A stretch of DNA of 64,000 bases from Microbispora bryophytorum. Lineage in GTDB: Bacteria; Actinomycetota; Actinomycetes; Streptosporangiales; Streptosporangiaceae. The translations under genes were made by a program, and so were the position numbers. Location of the stretch: contig NZ_VIRL01000011.1 in NCBI RefSeq assembly GCF_006874465.1, forward strand, positions 62,001 to 126,000. The letters are read 5' to 3'. Under the pieces are notes generated by a model. That model saw nothing but the letters and a program-made list of their open reading frames with translations. It was not told the origin of the DNA and did no database searches. How positions within the stretch are numbered: the first letter of the stretch is position 1; each line of letters opens with the position of its first letter. Positions 36,970 to 45,946 of this stretch are shown here, piece after piece.

Positions 36970-37944
36970 ATGCTGCCTGTCCAAGTACCGATTGCACGTC
37001 AAACCGCCGTCCCCACGAAACCGATCGCGCGTTCGCAGGGTCACCTGGAGATCATCCGTGATCACCGGGCGGAGCTCGACGGGACCACGTCCGTCAGGCA
37101 GTTCGGTGAAGTTCGGTTCTCCTTGGTCGACGGAGGGCCCCGAGAACTCATCCGGCCCAGCAGGCTGATCGACCGGAGTGCCGAGGGATACCTGAGGGTA
37201 TGCCGTCCGCTGACCGGCGAGATATGGGTCTTCCAGGACGGCCGGCACGCGGTCGTCCGTGATCCGGAATTCGTCTGCTATGACAGTCTTCGGCCCTACA
37301 AAATCGTCATGCCGGAGCCGTTCCGTATGGCGACCCTGCTGTTTCCGCATCGTCTGATGGGACTCACGCCGAAGGACACCGAACTTCTCACCGCGAGATC
37401 CTGCACCGGTTCAGAGGGACTCGGCGCGCTCGTGTCCAATCTCCTCATCGGGCTCGAGAAGCACAGCGGCAAGGTCGGCACGGCGATCGGGCTGCTGGGT
37501 GGAAGCGTGGCGGGCCTGGCCGCGGCCTTCTTCGCCGAGCGCATGCGGTCGCTGGCCGCCGACGCCGACGCGGGCAGGCAGGCCCTGATGCTGAGCATCC
37601 AGGCGTACATCCGGGAAAGGCTCGCCGACCCGGACCTCACCCCGGCCGTCGTGGCCCAGCGGCACAACGTCTCACTCCGGTATCTGCAGAAGATATTCCA
37701 GGAGCACAACACCAGCCCGGCGCGCTGGATCCGCGACGAGCGACTGGCCCGCTGCCGGGCGGAGCTGGCCGATCCCGGGCTCGACCACCTGTCCATCGCT
37801 GCCGTGGGCGAGCGATCGGGATTCTACGGCGCCTCGCATTTCAGCCGCCTCTTCCGGGATCGGTACGGCATCACGCCCAGAGAGTTCCGGAAGCAACGAA
37901 ACACGAGCCCCGCCGAATCCACCGGCAGCCCCGCACCGATTTGA
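36970..37944 (+). CDS. AraC-family transcriptional regulator
   Basis: A 324-residue regulator with an N-terminal AraC-binding-like sensory domain (about 30-200) and a C-terminal double helix-turn-helix (about 215-315). The latter shows VVAQRHNVSLRYLQKIFQEH and the signature SIAAVGERSGFYGASHFSRL then ITPREFRKQR. It probably controls the methyltransferase and ligase genes that follow after 23 bp, and possibly the divergent flavoenzyme genes. The inducer is unknown. Confidence 0.88.
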   Translation: MLPVQVPIARQTAVPTKPIARSQGHLEIIRDHRAELDGTTSVRQFGEVRFSLVDGGPRELIRPSRLIDRSAEGYLRVCRPLTGEIWVFQDGRHAVVRDPEFVCYDSLRPYKIVMPEPFRMATLLFPHRLMGLTPKDTELLTARSCTGSEGLGALVSNLLIGLEKHSGKVGTAIGLLGGSVAGLAAAFFAERMRSLAADADAGRQALMLSIQAYIRERLADPDLTPAVVAQRHNVSLRYLQKIFQEHNTSPARWIRDERLARCRAELADPGLDHLSIAAVGERSGFYGASHFSRLFRDRYGITPREFRKQRNTSPAESTGSPAPI

Positions 37945-37967
37945 CCGACCAGCGGAAAGGTGACGCA

Positions 37968-38720
37968 GTGACCAGCTTCGAATTCCCCGGACAGTACTAC
38001 GAGCTGATGCGCAGGGATTTCCGGAACCTCGCCGCGGAGACGGATTTCCTGGCCTCCCTCCTGCCGGACGGCGGGCGGGCCCTCGACCTCGGCTGCGGGA
38101 CCGGCACCAACCTCCGCGAACTCGGCGCGCGCGGCTACTGCGGCGTCGGCGTCGACCAGAGCGCCGGCTTCGTCGAGTACGCGCGGCGGATGGGCGGAGA
38201 GAGGGTCGAATACGTCCACGAGCGGGTCGAGGACTTCGACAGCGAGGAGCGGTTCGATCTCGTCTACTGCCTGTTCATGACGCTCAACTACCTGCCCCGG
38301 GCGGAGTTGCGGCGCGTCCTGCGGAAGATGCGCGGCCTGCTGCTGCCCGGCGGGCACGTCGTCCTCGAGTTCGGCCACCTGCTGAACTTCGTGGAGAGCT
38401 ACCAGCCGTACACGGTCGCCCACCACCGCGGTGACGGGGTGCTCGTCACCCGGCTCGCCCGCCAGTCGCTCAACCCCCGCGCGGCGACCTGGAGGAACGA
38501 GGAGACCCTGCTCGTACGGGAGGCCGACGGCCGGGTGAGCATGTACGACAACTTCTTCGACCAGGCGGTCCTCACCGGGCCCGAGGTGCGTGAGCTGCTG
38601 GCCGACGCCGGTCTCGGGACAGCGGCCGAGTACGGGGGCTTCCGCAAGGAGCAGGTCCCCCCGCACGGGCGCGGCCCGGTCGTGATCGTGGCCACCGCGG
38701 AGGGGGAGGAGGCGCTGTGA
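37968..38720 (+). CDS. SAM-dependent methyltransferase
   Basis: A 250-residue class I methyltransferase. Motif I is ALDLGCGTGTNLRELG (about 37-52), then GVDQSAGFVEYAR and FDLVYCLFMTLNYL (motif IV). The C-terminal half has the extra beta-sheet common in small-molecule N- or O-methyltransferases. Start: GTG 37968 with GGAAAGG seven bases upstream, preferred over TTG 37941. Its stop overlaps the AMP ligase start (GTGA), so the two products probably act in one pathway. Confidence 0.85.
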   Translation: MTSFEFPGQYYELMRRDFRNLAAETDFLASLLPDGGRALDLGCGTGTNLRELGARGYCGVGVDQSAGFVEYARRMGGERVEYVHERVEDFDSEERFDLVYCLFMTLNYLPRAELRRVLRKMRGLLLPGGHVVLEFGHLLNFVESYQPYTVAHHRGDGVLVTRLARQSLNPRAATWRNEETLLVREADGRVSMYDNFFDQAVLTGPEVRELLADAGLGTAAEYGGFRKEQVPPHGRGPVVIVATAEGEEAL

Positions 38721-40393
38721 CGAACGCCGGCATCTCGCTACTCGACGGCGGTGCGGCCCTCGCCCCCGACGTCCCGGACCTCGGTGCGGCGCTCGTCCGG
38801 GCGGCGCGGGAGGGAAGCGCCGAGGGGATCGTCTTCATCCGGCCGGACGGGTCGGAGTCCCGGATGACCTACCGGGAGCTGCTGGACGCCGCCTCGCGCA
38901 TGCTCGCGGGGATCCGCGCGGCCGGTGTCGCGCCCGGGGATACGGTCGTCCTCCAGGTGGCCGACGACCCGGAGCTGCTGGTCGCGTTCTGGGCCTGCGT
39001 CCTGGGCGGTCACGTCCCGATGCCCGTCAACGCCGGCGCGACCGCCGTCCAGCGGGAGGCCGCGCCCGGGCTGCTGCAGCGGGTCTGGAACGGCTACGGG
39101 AAGCCGTGGGTGATCACGGGTGCGGAGCAGCCGCTGTCCCGGGAGGTCCTCGCCGATCCCGCCTGGCGGACCGCGTGGCTGGGGGACACCCGCCGGTTGC
39201 TCTCCCACTCTCCCGACGACCGACGGCACCGGGCCGAACCCGGCGACCCGGCCATGTACCTCCTCACGTCGGGCAGCACCGGCGTGCCCAAAGCCGTGGT
39301 GCTCACGCACGGCAACGTGCTGAGCCGCACCGCGGGCACCGCCCGGGTGAACCGGATGGGCGGGGCCAACCGCACCTTCAACTGGATGCCGCTCGACCAC
39401 GTGGGCGGCCTCGTCATGTTCCACGTCCGCGACGTCTACCTCGGCTGCCACCAGGTCCATGCCCGGATCGAGTGGGTCCTCGAAGACCCGCTGCGCTGGA
39501 TCGCCGCGATGGACCGCCACCGCGCGGACACGACATGGGCGCCCAACTTCGCCTTCGGGCTCATCAACGACCAGGCGGACCGGCTGAAGGAGCAGTCCTG
39601 GGACCTCAGCCGCCTGCGGTACATCATGAACGGCGGCGAGGCCATCAGGAACGGCGTGGTCCGGCGCTTCCTGGAGCTGCTCGCCCCCTTCGGGCTGCCC
39701 TCGGACGCGATGTACCCGGGCTGGGGCATGTCGGAGACCTCCGCCGGGGTGGTGGACTGCCGGTTCTCCCCCGGCGACGGCGGCGACGAGCGGTACGTCC
39801 CCGTGGGACGGCCCCAGCCCGGCACGTCCGTACGGGTGGTGGACGAGCACAACGCGCTCGTGCCCCCCGGCGCCATCGGCAACCTGCAGGTCAGCGGCGC
39901 CCCGGTGACGGCCGGGTACTACCGCAACCCCGAGCAGAACCGCCAGTCGTTCACCGCCGACGGCTGGTTCAAGTCGGGCGATCTCGCCTACATCCAGGAC
40001 GGGATCCTCACCGTGACCGGCCGGGCCGACGACGTCATCCTGCTCGACGGCATCACCTACCACGGCCATGAGATCGAGGCCCGGGTCGAGGAGCTCCCGT
40101 TCGTGGAGCCGTCGTACACGGTGGCCTGCCTGGTCGCCGGACAGGACGGGGAGACCGAGGAGCTGGCGGTGTTCTTCCACCCCCGCGACGGGATGCCGGC
40201 CGCCGAGGCCGAACGCCTGATCCGCGGCCGGGTGACCGACGCGTTCGGCGTCGGCGTGGCACATGTCGTGCCGGTCGGCAGGGAGGACATCCCCAAGACC
40301 GGCATCGGCAAGCTCCGCAGGGCGCACCTGCGTGAGCGGTTCGAGGCGGCACGCGACGCCGGCCGCGTCGCCGCGTTCACGCCGCGCTCCTGA
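38717..40393 (+). CDS. Acyl/aryl-AMP ligase (ANL superfamily)
   Basis: A 558-residue adenylate-forming enzyme. The P-loop LLTSGSTGVPKAVVLTHGN (about 179-197), MNGGEAIR, YPGWGMSETS (A5), SGDLAYIQDG (A7), GRADDVILLDG (A8) and the A10 Lys in KTGIGKL are all present. No carrier domain follows, so it is a stand-alone ligase that activates a carboxylic acid for transfer to CoA, a carrier protein or an amine. The FAAL-like opening suggests an acyl or aryl acid. It is coupled to the methyltransferase by GTGA and ends at a strong hairpin. Confidence 0.88.
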   Translation: MTNAGISLLDGGAALAPDVPDLGAALVRAAREGSAEGIVFIRPDGSESRMTYRELLDAASRMLAGIRAAGVAPGDTVVLQVADDPELLVAFWACVLGGHVPMPVNAGATAVQREAAPGLLQRVWNGYGKPWVITGAEQPLSREVLADPAWRTAWLGDTRRLLSHSPDDRRHRAEPGDPAMYLLTSGSTGVPKAVVLTHGNVLSRTAGTARVNRMGGANRTFNWMPLDHVGGLVMFHVRDVYLGCHQVHARIEWVLEDPLRWIAAMDRHRADTTWAPNFAFGLINDQADRLKEQSWDLSRLRYIMNGGEAIRNGVVRRFLELLAPFGLPSDAMYPGWGMSETSAGVVDCRFSPGDGGDERYVPVGRPQPGTSVRVVDEHNALVPPGAIGNLQVSGAPVTAGYYRNPEQNRQSFTADGWFKSGDLAYIQDGILTVTGRADDVILLDGITYHGHEIEARVEELPFVEPSYTVACLVAGQDGETEELAVFFHPRDGMPAAEAERLIRGRVTDAFGVGVAHVVPVGREDIPKTGIGKLRRAHLRERFEAARDAGRVAAFTPRS

Positions 40394-40412
40394 TCCGGCC
40401 GAGCCCGTGCCA

Positions 40413-40451
40413 CCGGTGCCGCCGGGGGACCCGCTCCCCCGGCGGCACCGG
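40413..40451. terminator. Strong convergent terminator
   Basis: Perfect 17-bp stem (40413-40429 / 40435-40451), loop CCCGC, between the AMP ligase and a leftward gene. Confidence 0.85.
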
Positions 40452-40512
40452 CCGTCCGGCGGGCGCACGCCCCAGGCCGACCGGCGCGGGCCGACCGGCG
40501 CGGGCCCGCGTT

Positions 40513-40920
40513 TCAGGACCCGGCGGAGAACCCCCACACGTGCCAGGTGTCGATCTCGATCCAGGCGCTCACCCTCGGCCGTTCGCGATTCGGGTACGGC
40601 TCACCGGTGTAGTGGACGGAGAGGCGGTCGATGTCCTTCAGGTCCGGGTCGTCCTCCAGCGTGACCACCCGTCCCTGCAGGCTGACGTGGCGGTACCAGC
40701 CGCCGGAGTCCAGCACCGTCAGCGACACCCGGGGGTCCTCGCGCAGGTAGCTCAGCCGTTTGCGCCCGGCATCCATGTTGACCAGCACCTTCCCGTCCTG
40801 CCACAGGTACCAGGTGGCCACGGAGACCGGTGCGCCGTCCTGACGGACGGTGCTGATGACGCAGGGATTCGGTTGGGCGAGGAGATCGGCGATGTGCTCG
40901 GGCAGAGCGCCATGGGACAT
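40513..40920 (-). CDS. PPOX-class (F420/FMN-dependent) small oxidoreductase
   Basis: A 135-residue split-barrel protein: CVISTVRQDGAPVSVATWYL (about 20-39), LVNMDAGRKRLSYLREDPRVSLTVL and WHVWGFS at the end. This is the pattern of actinobacterial pyridoxamine-oxidase-like enzymes that bind F420 or FMN. Substrate unknown. Start: ATG 40920 with GAAAGG about 12 bases upstream. It follows the CGNR regulator gene by 41 bp on the same strand. Confidence 0.85.
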   Translation of the reverse strand: MSHGALPEHIADLLAQPNPCVISTVRQDGAPVSVATWYLWQDGKVLVNMDAGRKRLSYLREDPRVSLTVLDSGGWYRHVSLQGRVVTLEDDPDLKDIDRLSVHYTGEPYPNRERPRVSAWIEIDTWHVWGFSAGS

Positions 40921-40961
40921 GAGCGAAAACCTTTCGAGACCAGAACCGCCGGATGGCCGGT

Positions 40962-41510
40962 TCAGACGCCGGGGGGACGAGCCCGAGCGTAGTGCCGGGC
41001 GGCCTTGACCCGGTTGCCGCACAGGGACATCGAGCACCAGCGGCGGGTGCCGTTGCGGGACGTGTCGAGGAAGTAGCGGATGCAGTCCGGCTGGGCGCAC
41101 AGCCGGATGCGGTCCGGAGCCGTGACCAGCAGGTCCAGGTAGTCGCGGACGGCGGTCCACGCCGCCCCCCACGCCGGATCGTCGAACTCCGCCGTCTCTC
41201 CGGGTCCCTCCGCGGTGAGGGTGAGCCGGACGCGCCCATGGGCGAGGACGTCGTCGACCTGCCGGTAGACGGCGGGACCCCCCGGGCCCGCGACCGCCGC
41301 GGCCAGCGCGTCGCGCGCGTGGACGACCGCCTTCAGCGACTCCTCGTCCGCGGCGAAGCGGTCGGCCATCCCGTGGCCGGCCAGCCACACGCGCAGCCCG
41401 GAGGGCGAGTCCAGCAGGTCGTGGAGCCGGCCGTGCTCCTTCCACCAGGTGTTCAGCAGGTCGAGGGCGAGGGGCTCCCGGACGAACGGACGCGGGTCGG
41501 GCTCGGTCAT
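40962..41510 (-). CDS. CGNR zinc-finger / ABATE-domain regulator
   Basis: A 182-residue protein with an N-terminal ABATE-like domain (REPLALDLLNTWW at about 10-22) and a C-terminal CGNR zinc finger: LCAQPDCIRYFLD then RRWCSMSLCGNRVKAARHY, with four cysteines for zinc. Such proteins are putative stress-linked transcription factors. Start: ATG 41510 with GGAGG eight bases upstream; an in-frame ATG five codons upstream overlaps the ribosome site. It is divergent from the flavoprotein gene at 41908 and might regulate it. Confidence 0.88.
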   Translation of the reverse strand: MTEPDPRPFVREPLALDLLNTWWKEHGRLHDLLDSPSGLRVWLAGHGMADRFAADEESLKAVVHARDALAAAVAGPGGPAVYRQVDDVLAHGRVRLTLTAEGPGETAEFDDPAWGAAWTAVRDYLDLLVTAPDRIRLCAQPDCIRYFLDTSRNGTRRWCSMSLCGNRVKAARHYARARPPGV

Positions 41511-41907
41511 GGCGACATCCTCCAACTACCGCCTGCTCTAACCCCTCAATCATAAGTGACCGGTTGCAACGTCGCGTTTCTAACCTTTAAAGTCGGCGAT
41601 GACGGTTATATGGAGCACTGCCTGAGCGCTCGGGAGAGGGGCCATGTCACTGCTTGTCACATGGGTCCTCGCCACCGGGCATGGGGTGAGTCGGTCACGT
41701 CCGGCATGTGCGGACGTACCAGATCGCGTGCGCGTTCGAGCGAACGGTGAGGCGTCACCGTTCCTAGCGTGGAACCCGCTGCGAAGTGGCCAGGACTGTC
41801 ACACCGTCCCGCTTTACGGGCCACGGCGGCCTGGAGTCACCAGCGGACGGCGGCAGTCCGTCGCTGCGATCGGACCAGAGACGAAGCCACGAACAGGAGG
41901 ATTTCAC
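41511..41907. promoter_or_regulatory. Divergent 397-bp control region
   Basis: Between the CGNR gene and the flavoprotein gene. Near the left side is an AT-rich patch with TTGCAA (41564-41569) and TTTAAA (41586-41591), 16 bp apart, a possible rightward promoter. An imperfect palindrome CCATGT (41642-41647) / ACATGG (41659-41664) with internal TGTCAC repeats is a candidate operator. AGGAGG (41895-41900) is the ribosome site for 41908. Confidence 0.45.
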
Positions 41908-43119
41908 ATGACCATGCCGGAGACTCTGCGCCCCGTGACAGGGCGCGAGCAGGTTCCCGCTTCACCGGAGGAGATCCTGGCGCGAGCGAAGGCGGCGGCT
42001 CCCCTGCTGCGCGAGCGCTCCGAGGAGATCGAGCGCACCAGACACCTCCCCAAGGACGTCGTGGAGTTGCTCCGCGACACCGGTGTCTTCCGCATCGGCA
42101 TGCCCAACGAGTGGGGCGGCCCGGAACTCACCTTCGCCCAGCAGACCGAGGTCATCGAGGCCCTCTCCTACGGCGACGCCGCCGCGGGCTGGTGCGCCAT
42201 GATCGGTATGGACACCTGGATCTACGCGGGCTACCTGAACGAGTTCGTCGTCAAGGAGATGCGGGCCAACCCCGACGCGATCACGGCCGGGCTGATCTTC
42301 CCGGTGGGCCGCGCCGACCGGGTGCCCGGCGGCTATCGCGTCACCGGCCGCTGGCCGTTCGGCAGTGGAGTCACGCACGCCGACTGGGTCGTCGGCGGGT
42401 GCGTCGTCCACCAGGACGGCGAGCCCGAGCCGGGGCCCGGCGGCGCGCCGATGAACTGGCGCCTGATACTGGCCCGCGGCGAGGAGTTCGAGAAGGTCGA
42501 CACCTGGCACACCACCGGGCTGGCCGGCAGCGGCAGCATGGACTACCAGGCCACCGACCTGTTCGTCCCGGAGGAGCGCTCCTTCGACTTCACCCAGCCG
42601 CAGCGGTCCGGACCGTTCACCGCTCCGGACGCCTTCTTGAGCAACGTGCCCGGTGTGCCGCTCGGAGTCGCCCGCGCGGCCCTGGACCACGTGCGCGAGC
42701 TGGCGGCCGGCCGGGTCGAGCGGGCGACCGGCATGCCGTGGTCGGACAGCTACCGCGTGCAGACCACCATCGGCCAGGCGGAGATGGAGCTCTCCGCGGC
42801 ACGCTACGCGGTCTACGGCACCCTGCACGATCTGTGGGACCGGCTGCGGTCCGGCGTCGAACCGACCCCGGACCAGCAGGTCTCCTCGGCGCTGGCCCGT
42901 GTCAACGCGTTCAGGACGGCTCGCTCGATCGTCTCCCGGCTGTCCGACCTCGTCGGAACCGCCTCGATCTACCGGACCTCTCCCCTGGACCGCTGGCTGC
43001 GGGACCTGCACACCATGTGCCAGCACATCCTCGCCCAGGAGCAGATCGTGCAGTCGGCGGGGGCCCATCTCCTCGGCGGGACGCCTCAGGCGCCGTTCCC
43101 GCTGGGGCTCAAGGGCTGA
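41908..43119 (+). CDS. Acyl-CoA-dehydrogenase-fold flavin monooxygenase (group D)
   Basis: A 403-residue protein with the acyl-CoA dehydrogenase fold, in the branch of reduced-flavin-dependent hydroxylases (HsaA-like, Acyl-CoA_dh_2). Segments: RSEEIERTRHLPKDVVELLR, GRWPFGSGVTHADWVVGG (about 146-163), TTGLAGSGSMDY and a C-terminal LRDLHTMCQHILAQE helix. The catalytic Glu of true dehydrogenases is not obvious. It would need reduced flavin, for which the reductase at 35233 is a candidate. Start: ATG 41908 with AGGAGG. Confidence 0.82.
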   Translation: MTMPETLRPVTGREQVPASPEEILARAKAAAPLLRERSEEIERTRHLPKDVVELLRDTGVFRIGMPNEWGGPELTFAQQTEVIEALSYGDAAAGWCAMIGMDTWIYAGYLNEFVVKEMRANPDAITAGLIFPVGRADRVPGGYRVTGRWPFGSGVTHADWVVGGCVVHQDGEPEPGPGGAPMNWRLILARGEEFEKVDTWHTTGLAGSGSMDYQATDLFVPEERSFDFTQPQRSGPFTAPDAFLSNVPGVPLGVARAALDHVRELAAGRVERATGMPWSDSYRVQTTIGQAEMELSAARYAVYGTLHDLWDRLRSGVEPTPDQQVSSALARVNAFRTARSIVSRLSDLVGTASIYRTSPLDRWLRDLHTMCQHILAQEQIVQSAGAHLLGGTPQAPFPLGLKG

Positions 43120-43137
43120 CCCGCGACGGTGAAGCCG

Positions 43138-43173
43138 GCCAGGGGCGAGGGACGACATCCCCTCGCCCCTGGC
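43138..43173 (+). terminator. Terminator after the flavin monooxygenase gene
   Basis: 14-bp perfect stem (43138-43151 / 43160-43173), eight-base loop, 18 bp after the stop codon. It implies a separate promoter for the exporter gene. Confidence 0.75.
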
Positions 43174-43288
43174 TTACCGCCGGCGTCGGACGCGGGCGGC
43201 AAGAGCCTCCGCTCCAGGCTCGGGATCGGCTCCCCATCCCCTCGGCGCGGCGGCAGCGACAATACGACCGGAGTGGATTAGGACAGTC

Positions 43289-44776
43289 ATGACGACTTCA
43301 CCAGAAGAAAAAGTCCAGACGTTAGCCGAAACGCAGACGAAGGCACCGGCAGAGGGGAACTCGTGGGGGCTCCGCGAGTGGGGCCTGCTCGTCAGCGTCT
43401 GCGCCGCCTTCTTCCTCGACGCTCTCGACAACATCATGGTCGGCATCGCGGTGCCGCCGATCCAGGCGGACCTCGGGATGACCACCGAGTCCGTGCAGTG
43501 GGTCGTGAGCGCGTACGTTCTCGGCTTCGGCGGCTTCCTGCTGCTCGGCGGGCGCATGGCGGACCTTCTGGGCCGTCGCCGCATGTTCCTGGTGGGTGTC
43601 GCCGTCTTCGCCGTCGGGTCGCTGGTCGGCGGCATCACCAACGAGGGTCTGGTCGTGATCGTCGCCCGGTTCGTCATGGGCGTCGGCGCCGCGTTCACCG
43701 CCCCGGCCAGCCTGTCCATCATCGTCACCAGCTTCGCCGAGGGCCCGCAGCGCAACCGCGCGCTGGGCATCTACACGGCGTGCGGCGCGGTCGGCTACTC
43801 GACCGGTGTCATCGTGGGCGGCTCGCTCACCGAGATCAACTGGCGCTGGACGTTCCTGCTCCCGGTCGCCGTGGCGCTCATCGCGTTCGCCGGCGCCCTG
43901 TCGCTCGTGCCGCGCGACGCCGCGTCGGGGCGGCGCGGGGGCTCGTTCGACATCGCCGGCGCCGTCACCGTGACCGCCGCGATGCTGCTGCTCGTCTACA
44001 GCATCGTCGAGGCGCCCACCGCGGGGTGGACGTCGCCGGGCACCCTGGGGATGTTCGCCGCCTCGGTGGTGCTCCTCCTGGCCTTCGTCCTCATCGAGCG
44101 CCGGACGGCCCAGCCCCTGCTGCGCCTGGGCCTGCTGCGCAACGGCGCGCTGGTGGGCGCGAGCCTGGTCGCGGCGGCGATCCTCGGCACCTACATGAGC
44201 TTCCAGTTCATCGGCGGCCTCTATCTGCAGTCGCTGCGCGGCTGGTCGCCGATGCAGATGGCGCTGGCCTTCCTCCCCATCGGCCTGCTCATCGCGACGA
44301 TCGCGCCGCGGGCCGGCAAACTGATCTCCCGGTTCGGGGTCCGGTGGATGATCTTCGCGGGATTCGTCGCCTACACCGCCTCGTACCTGCTCTTCCTGCG
44401 GATCGACGAGGCGTCTCCCTACGTCTGGGTGATCCTGCCGAGCATTCTGCTCATCGGCGTGGCCTTCCCCTTCTCCTTCCCCGCCGCGAACGTCCAGGCG
44501 ACCACCGGTGTGGCCGACTCCGAGCAGGGACTGGCGGCCGGTGTGCTGCAGACGGGTTACCAGGTCGGCGCGGCAATCGTCCTCGCGATCGTGACCGCCA
44601 CGATGGCGGCCGGCGGCGAGGCGGGCGAGACGACCGCGACCCTGTCCGGCTACCACAACGGCCTCTACGTCGTCACCGGCATCTCCGTCGTCACCATGCT
44701 GCTGACGCTCGTCGCGGCGCTGCGCGCCTCCGCACGGCGCCGGGTGGCGGCCTCCGCCGCGGTCGCCGACTACTAG
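43289..44776 (+). CDS. MFS drug-efflux transporter (DHA2, 14-helix type)
   Basis: A 495-residue transporter with about 14 helices. MFS motif A is LLGGRMADLLGRRRMF (about 78-93) and motif C-like GVGAAFTAPASLSII (about 131-145). DHA2 family members export antibiotics and other hydrophobic compounds using the proton gradient, so it may export the product of the neighbouring enzymes. Start: ATG 43289 with AGGA five bases upstream. It is flanked by hairpins on both sides and is probably monocistronic. Confidence 0.88.
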   Translation: MTTSPEEKVQTLAETQTKAPAEGNSWGLREWGLLVSVCAAFFLDALDNIMVGIAVPPIQADLGMTTESVQWVVSAYVLGFGGFLLLGGRMADLLGRRRMFLVGVAVFAVGSLVGGITNEGLVVIVARFVMGVGAAFTAPASLSIIVTSFAEGPQRNRALGIYTACGAVGYSTGVIVGGSLTEINWRWTFLLPVAVALIAFAGALSLVPRDAASGRRGGSFDIAGAVTVTAAMLLLVYSIVEAPTAGWTSPGTLGMFAASVVLLLAFVLIERRTAQPLLRLGLLRNGALVGASLVAAAILGTYMSFQFIGGLYLQSLRGWSPMQMALAFLPIGLLIATIAPRAGKLISRFGVRWMIFAGFVAYTASYLLFLRIDEASPYVWVILPSILLIGVAFPFSFPAANVQATTGVADSEQGLAAGVLQTGYQVGAAIVLAIVTATMAAGGEAGETTATLSGYHNGLYVVTGISVVTMLLTLVAALRASARRRVAASAAVADY

Positions 44777-44782
44777 ACGCCG

Positions 44783-44837
44783 CGGCCGGCCGGGATCTCC
44801 ACCGTCCCTCTGGGGGTCGGTGACTCCCGGCCGGCCG
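44783..44837 (+). terminator. Long-loop hairpin after the exporter gene
   Basis: 13-bp perfect arms (44783-44795 / 44825-44837) with a 29-base loop, seven bases after the stop. The rest of the gap to 45074 contains no recognised gene. Confidence 0.55.
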
Positions 44838-45074
44838 TACGGCGGGACGCGCCCGGCGGCGCGGCGGTACGGGCGGGCAAATCTCCGGCGTCCGCTCACG
44901 AACAGGTCCGGCAAAGAGGCGTTCCATTTTCGGCCCCTTGAGAAGCGATCCCGAGGCGCGGCTGAATTGGCGATGAAACCCGCGCCCAGGGTCCGTGTTC
45001 ACGCATCGCCTCAATGCGTGGCAGAATGCCGATGGGCATGGTAAATAAATCGCTGGAAATGAGCGCGCACCACC

Positions 45075-45103
45075 TTGACCACACGCTGATCTCGGGTTAT
45101 AGG
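45075..45103 (+). promoter_or_regulatory. Consensus-like promoter of the LysR-type fragment
   Basis: TTGACC (45075-45080) and TATAGG (45098-45103) with 17-bp spacing, one of the best vegetative-type promoters in the window. The expected start of transcription is about 45110, so the mRNA has almost no leader. Confidence 0.7.
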
Positions 45104-45122
45104 GGGTACTTTGTCGTTCTGT

Positions 45123-45392
45123 GTGAACCTGCAGCAGCTACGCACTTTCTGTGAGGTCGCGACCGAGCTGAGCTTCACAATGGCAGCAAAGAAGCTGCAC
45201 TACGCCCAGTCCAGTGTCACCGCGCAAATCAGGAGTCTCGAAGAAGCCGTCGGGGCGGTCCTGTTCGACCGGAGAGGCCGCCGGATCGCCCTGACGAAGG
45301 CGGGAACGCGCCTGCTGCCCTATGCGGAAATGATGCTTTGCATCGCGGAGGCGGCGCACAAGGAAGTGTGCGAGGCCGTGACCGCGGCATAG
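45123..45392 (+). CDS. LysR-type DNA-binding domain only (truncated regulator)
   Basis: An 89-residue protein equal to the winged helix-turn-helix of a LysR regulator: MNLQQLRTFCEVATELSFT, AAKKLHYAQSSVTAQIRSLE, LFDRRGRRIALTKAG. It ends just after the linker helix (MLCIAEAAHK) where a normal protein of about 300 residues would continue into the effector domain. No LysR effector sequence follows in any frame. Start: GTG 45123 gives the family's usual opening; TTG 45111 is possible. With a good promoter it may still be expressed, perhaps as a DNA-binding competitor, or be a remnant. Confidence 0.75.
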   Translation: MNLQQLRTFCEVATELSFTMAAKKLHYAQSSVTAQIRSLEEAVGAVLFDRRGRRIALTKAGTRLLPYAEMMLCIAEAAHKEVCEAVTAA

Positions 45393-45560
45393 CGCCGTCT
45401 CCGCGCGGGCTCAGCGGTGGCGACGGCGCTCGATCCGCTCGCGGCGGGCGAGCCCGCGCCGGGCTACAGGCCGGGACCGCGCTTTCGTGTGCACGGCCAG
45501 GACGCGGGCGCCCGGCCCCGCGGGCGGGGCACCGCATGGAGCGTGGGGCAGACTGAGGGC

Positions 45561-45893
45561 ATGGAGCCGATCTCTCTCGACGCACGGGCCGGGGAACTAC
45601 TCGAACGCGCCGCCGTCGCCTCCAGCGGGCGCGCGGCCGAGAGCATGCACGGCGGCCACGAGCACGCGCTGCGCCAGACCCTGCTCGCCCTCACCGCCGG
45701 GACCGGCCTCGCCGAGCACGAGAGCCCGGGTGAGGCGACCCTGCTGGTGCTGCGCGGTCATGTACGGCTGAGCAGCGGCGACGCCTCGTGGGAGGGGCGG
45801 CCCGGGGACCTGCTCACCATTCCCGACGCACGGCACGCCCTCGACGCCGTCGAGGACAGCGCGGTCCTGCTCACCGTCGTCAAACACCCCTGA
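45561..45893 (+). CDS. Small cupin-domain protein
   Basis: A 110-residue single-domain cupin. GEATLLVLRGHVRLSSGDASWEG and GDLLTIPDARHALDAVEDS match the two cupin motifs; the first has few of the usual His ligands, so metal binding is uncertain. AVLLTVVKH closes the barrel. Possibly a small-molecule sensor or isomerase; function unknown. Start: ATG 45561; upstream in-frame codons exist but lack a ribosome site. It is followed by a convergent terminator. Confidence 0.78.
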   Translation: MEPISLDARAGELLERAAVASSGRAAESMHGGHEHALRQTLLALTAGTGLAEHESPGEATLLVLRGHVRLSSGDASWEGRPGDLLTIPDARHALDAVEDSAVLLTVVKHP

Positions 45894-45909
45894 TCGCGCC
45901 CGCCCTGAG

Positions 45910-45946
45910 GCGGTCCGTCCCCGGCCACGCGGCGCGGACGGACCGC
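45910..45946. terminator. Convergent terminator
   Basis: 11-bp perfect stem (45910-45920 / 45936-45946) between the cupin gene and a leftward membrane-protein gene, touching the latter's stop codon. Confidence 0.7.

Noticed and set aside
43322..44914. A 530-codon frame antisense to the exporter gene
   Set aside because: Composition is Arg/Gly/Asp/His-rich nonsense; the opposite strand encodes a clear 14-helix MFS protein.
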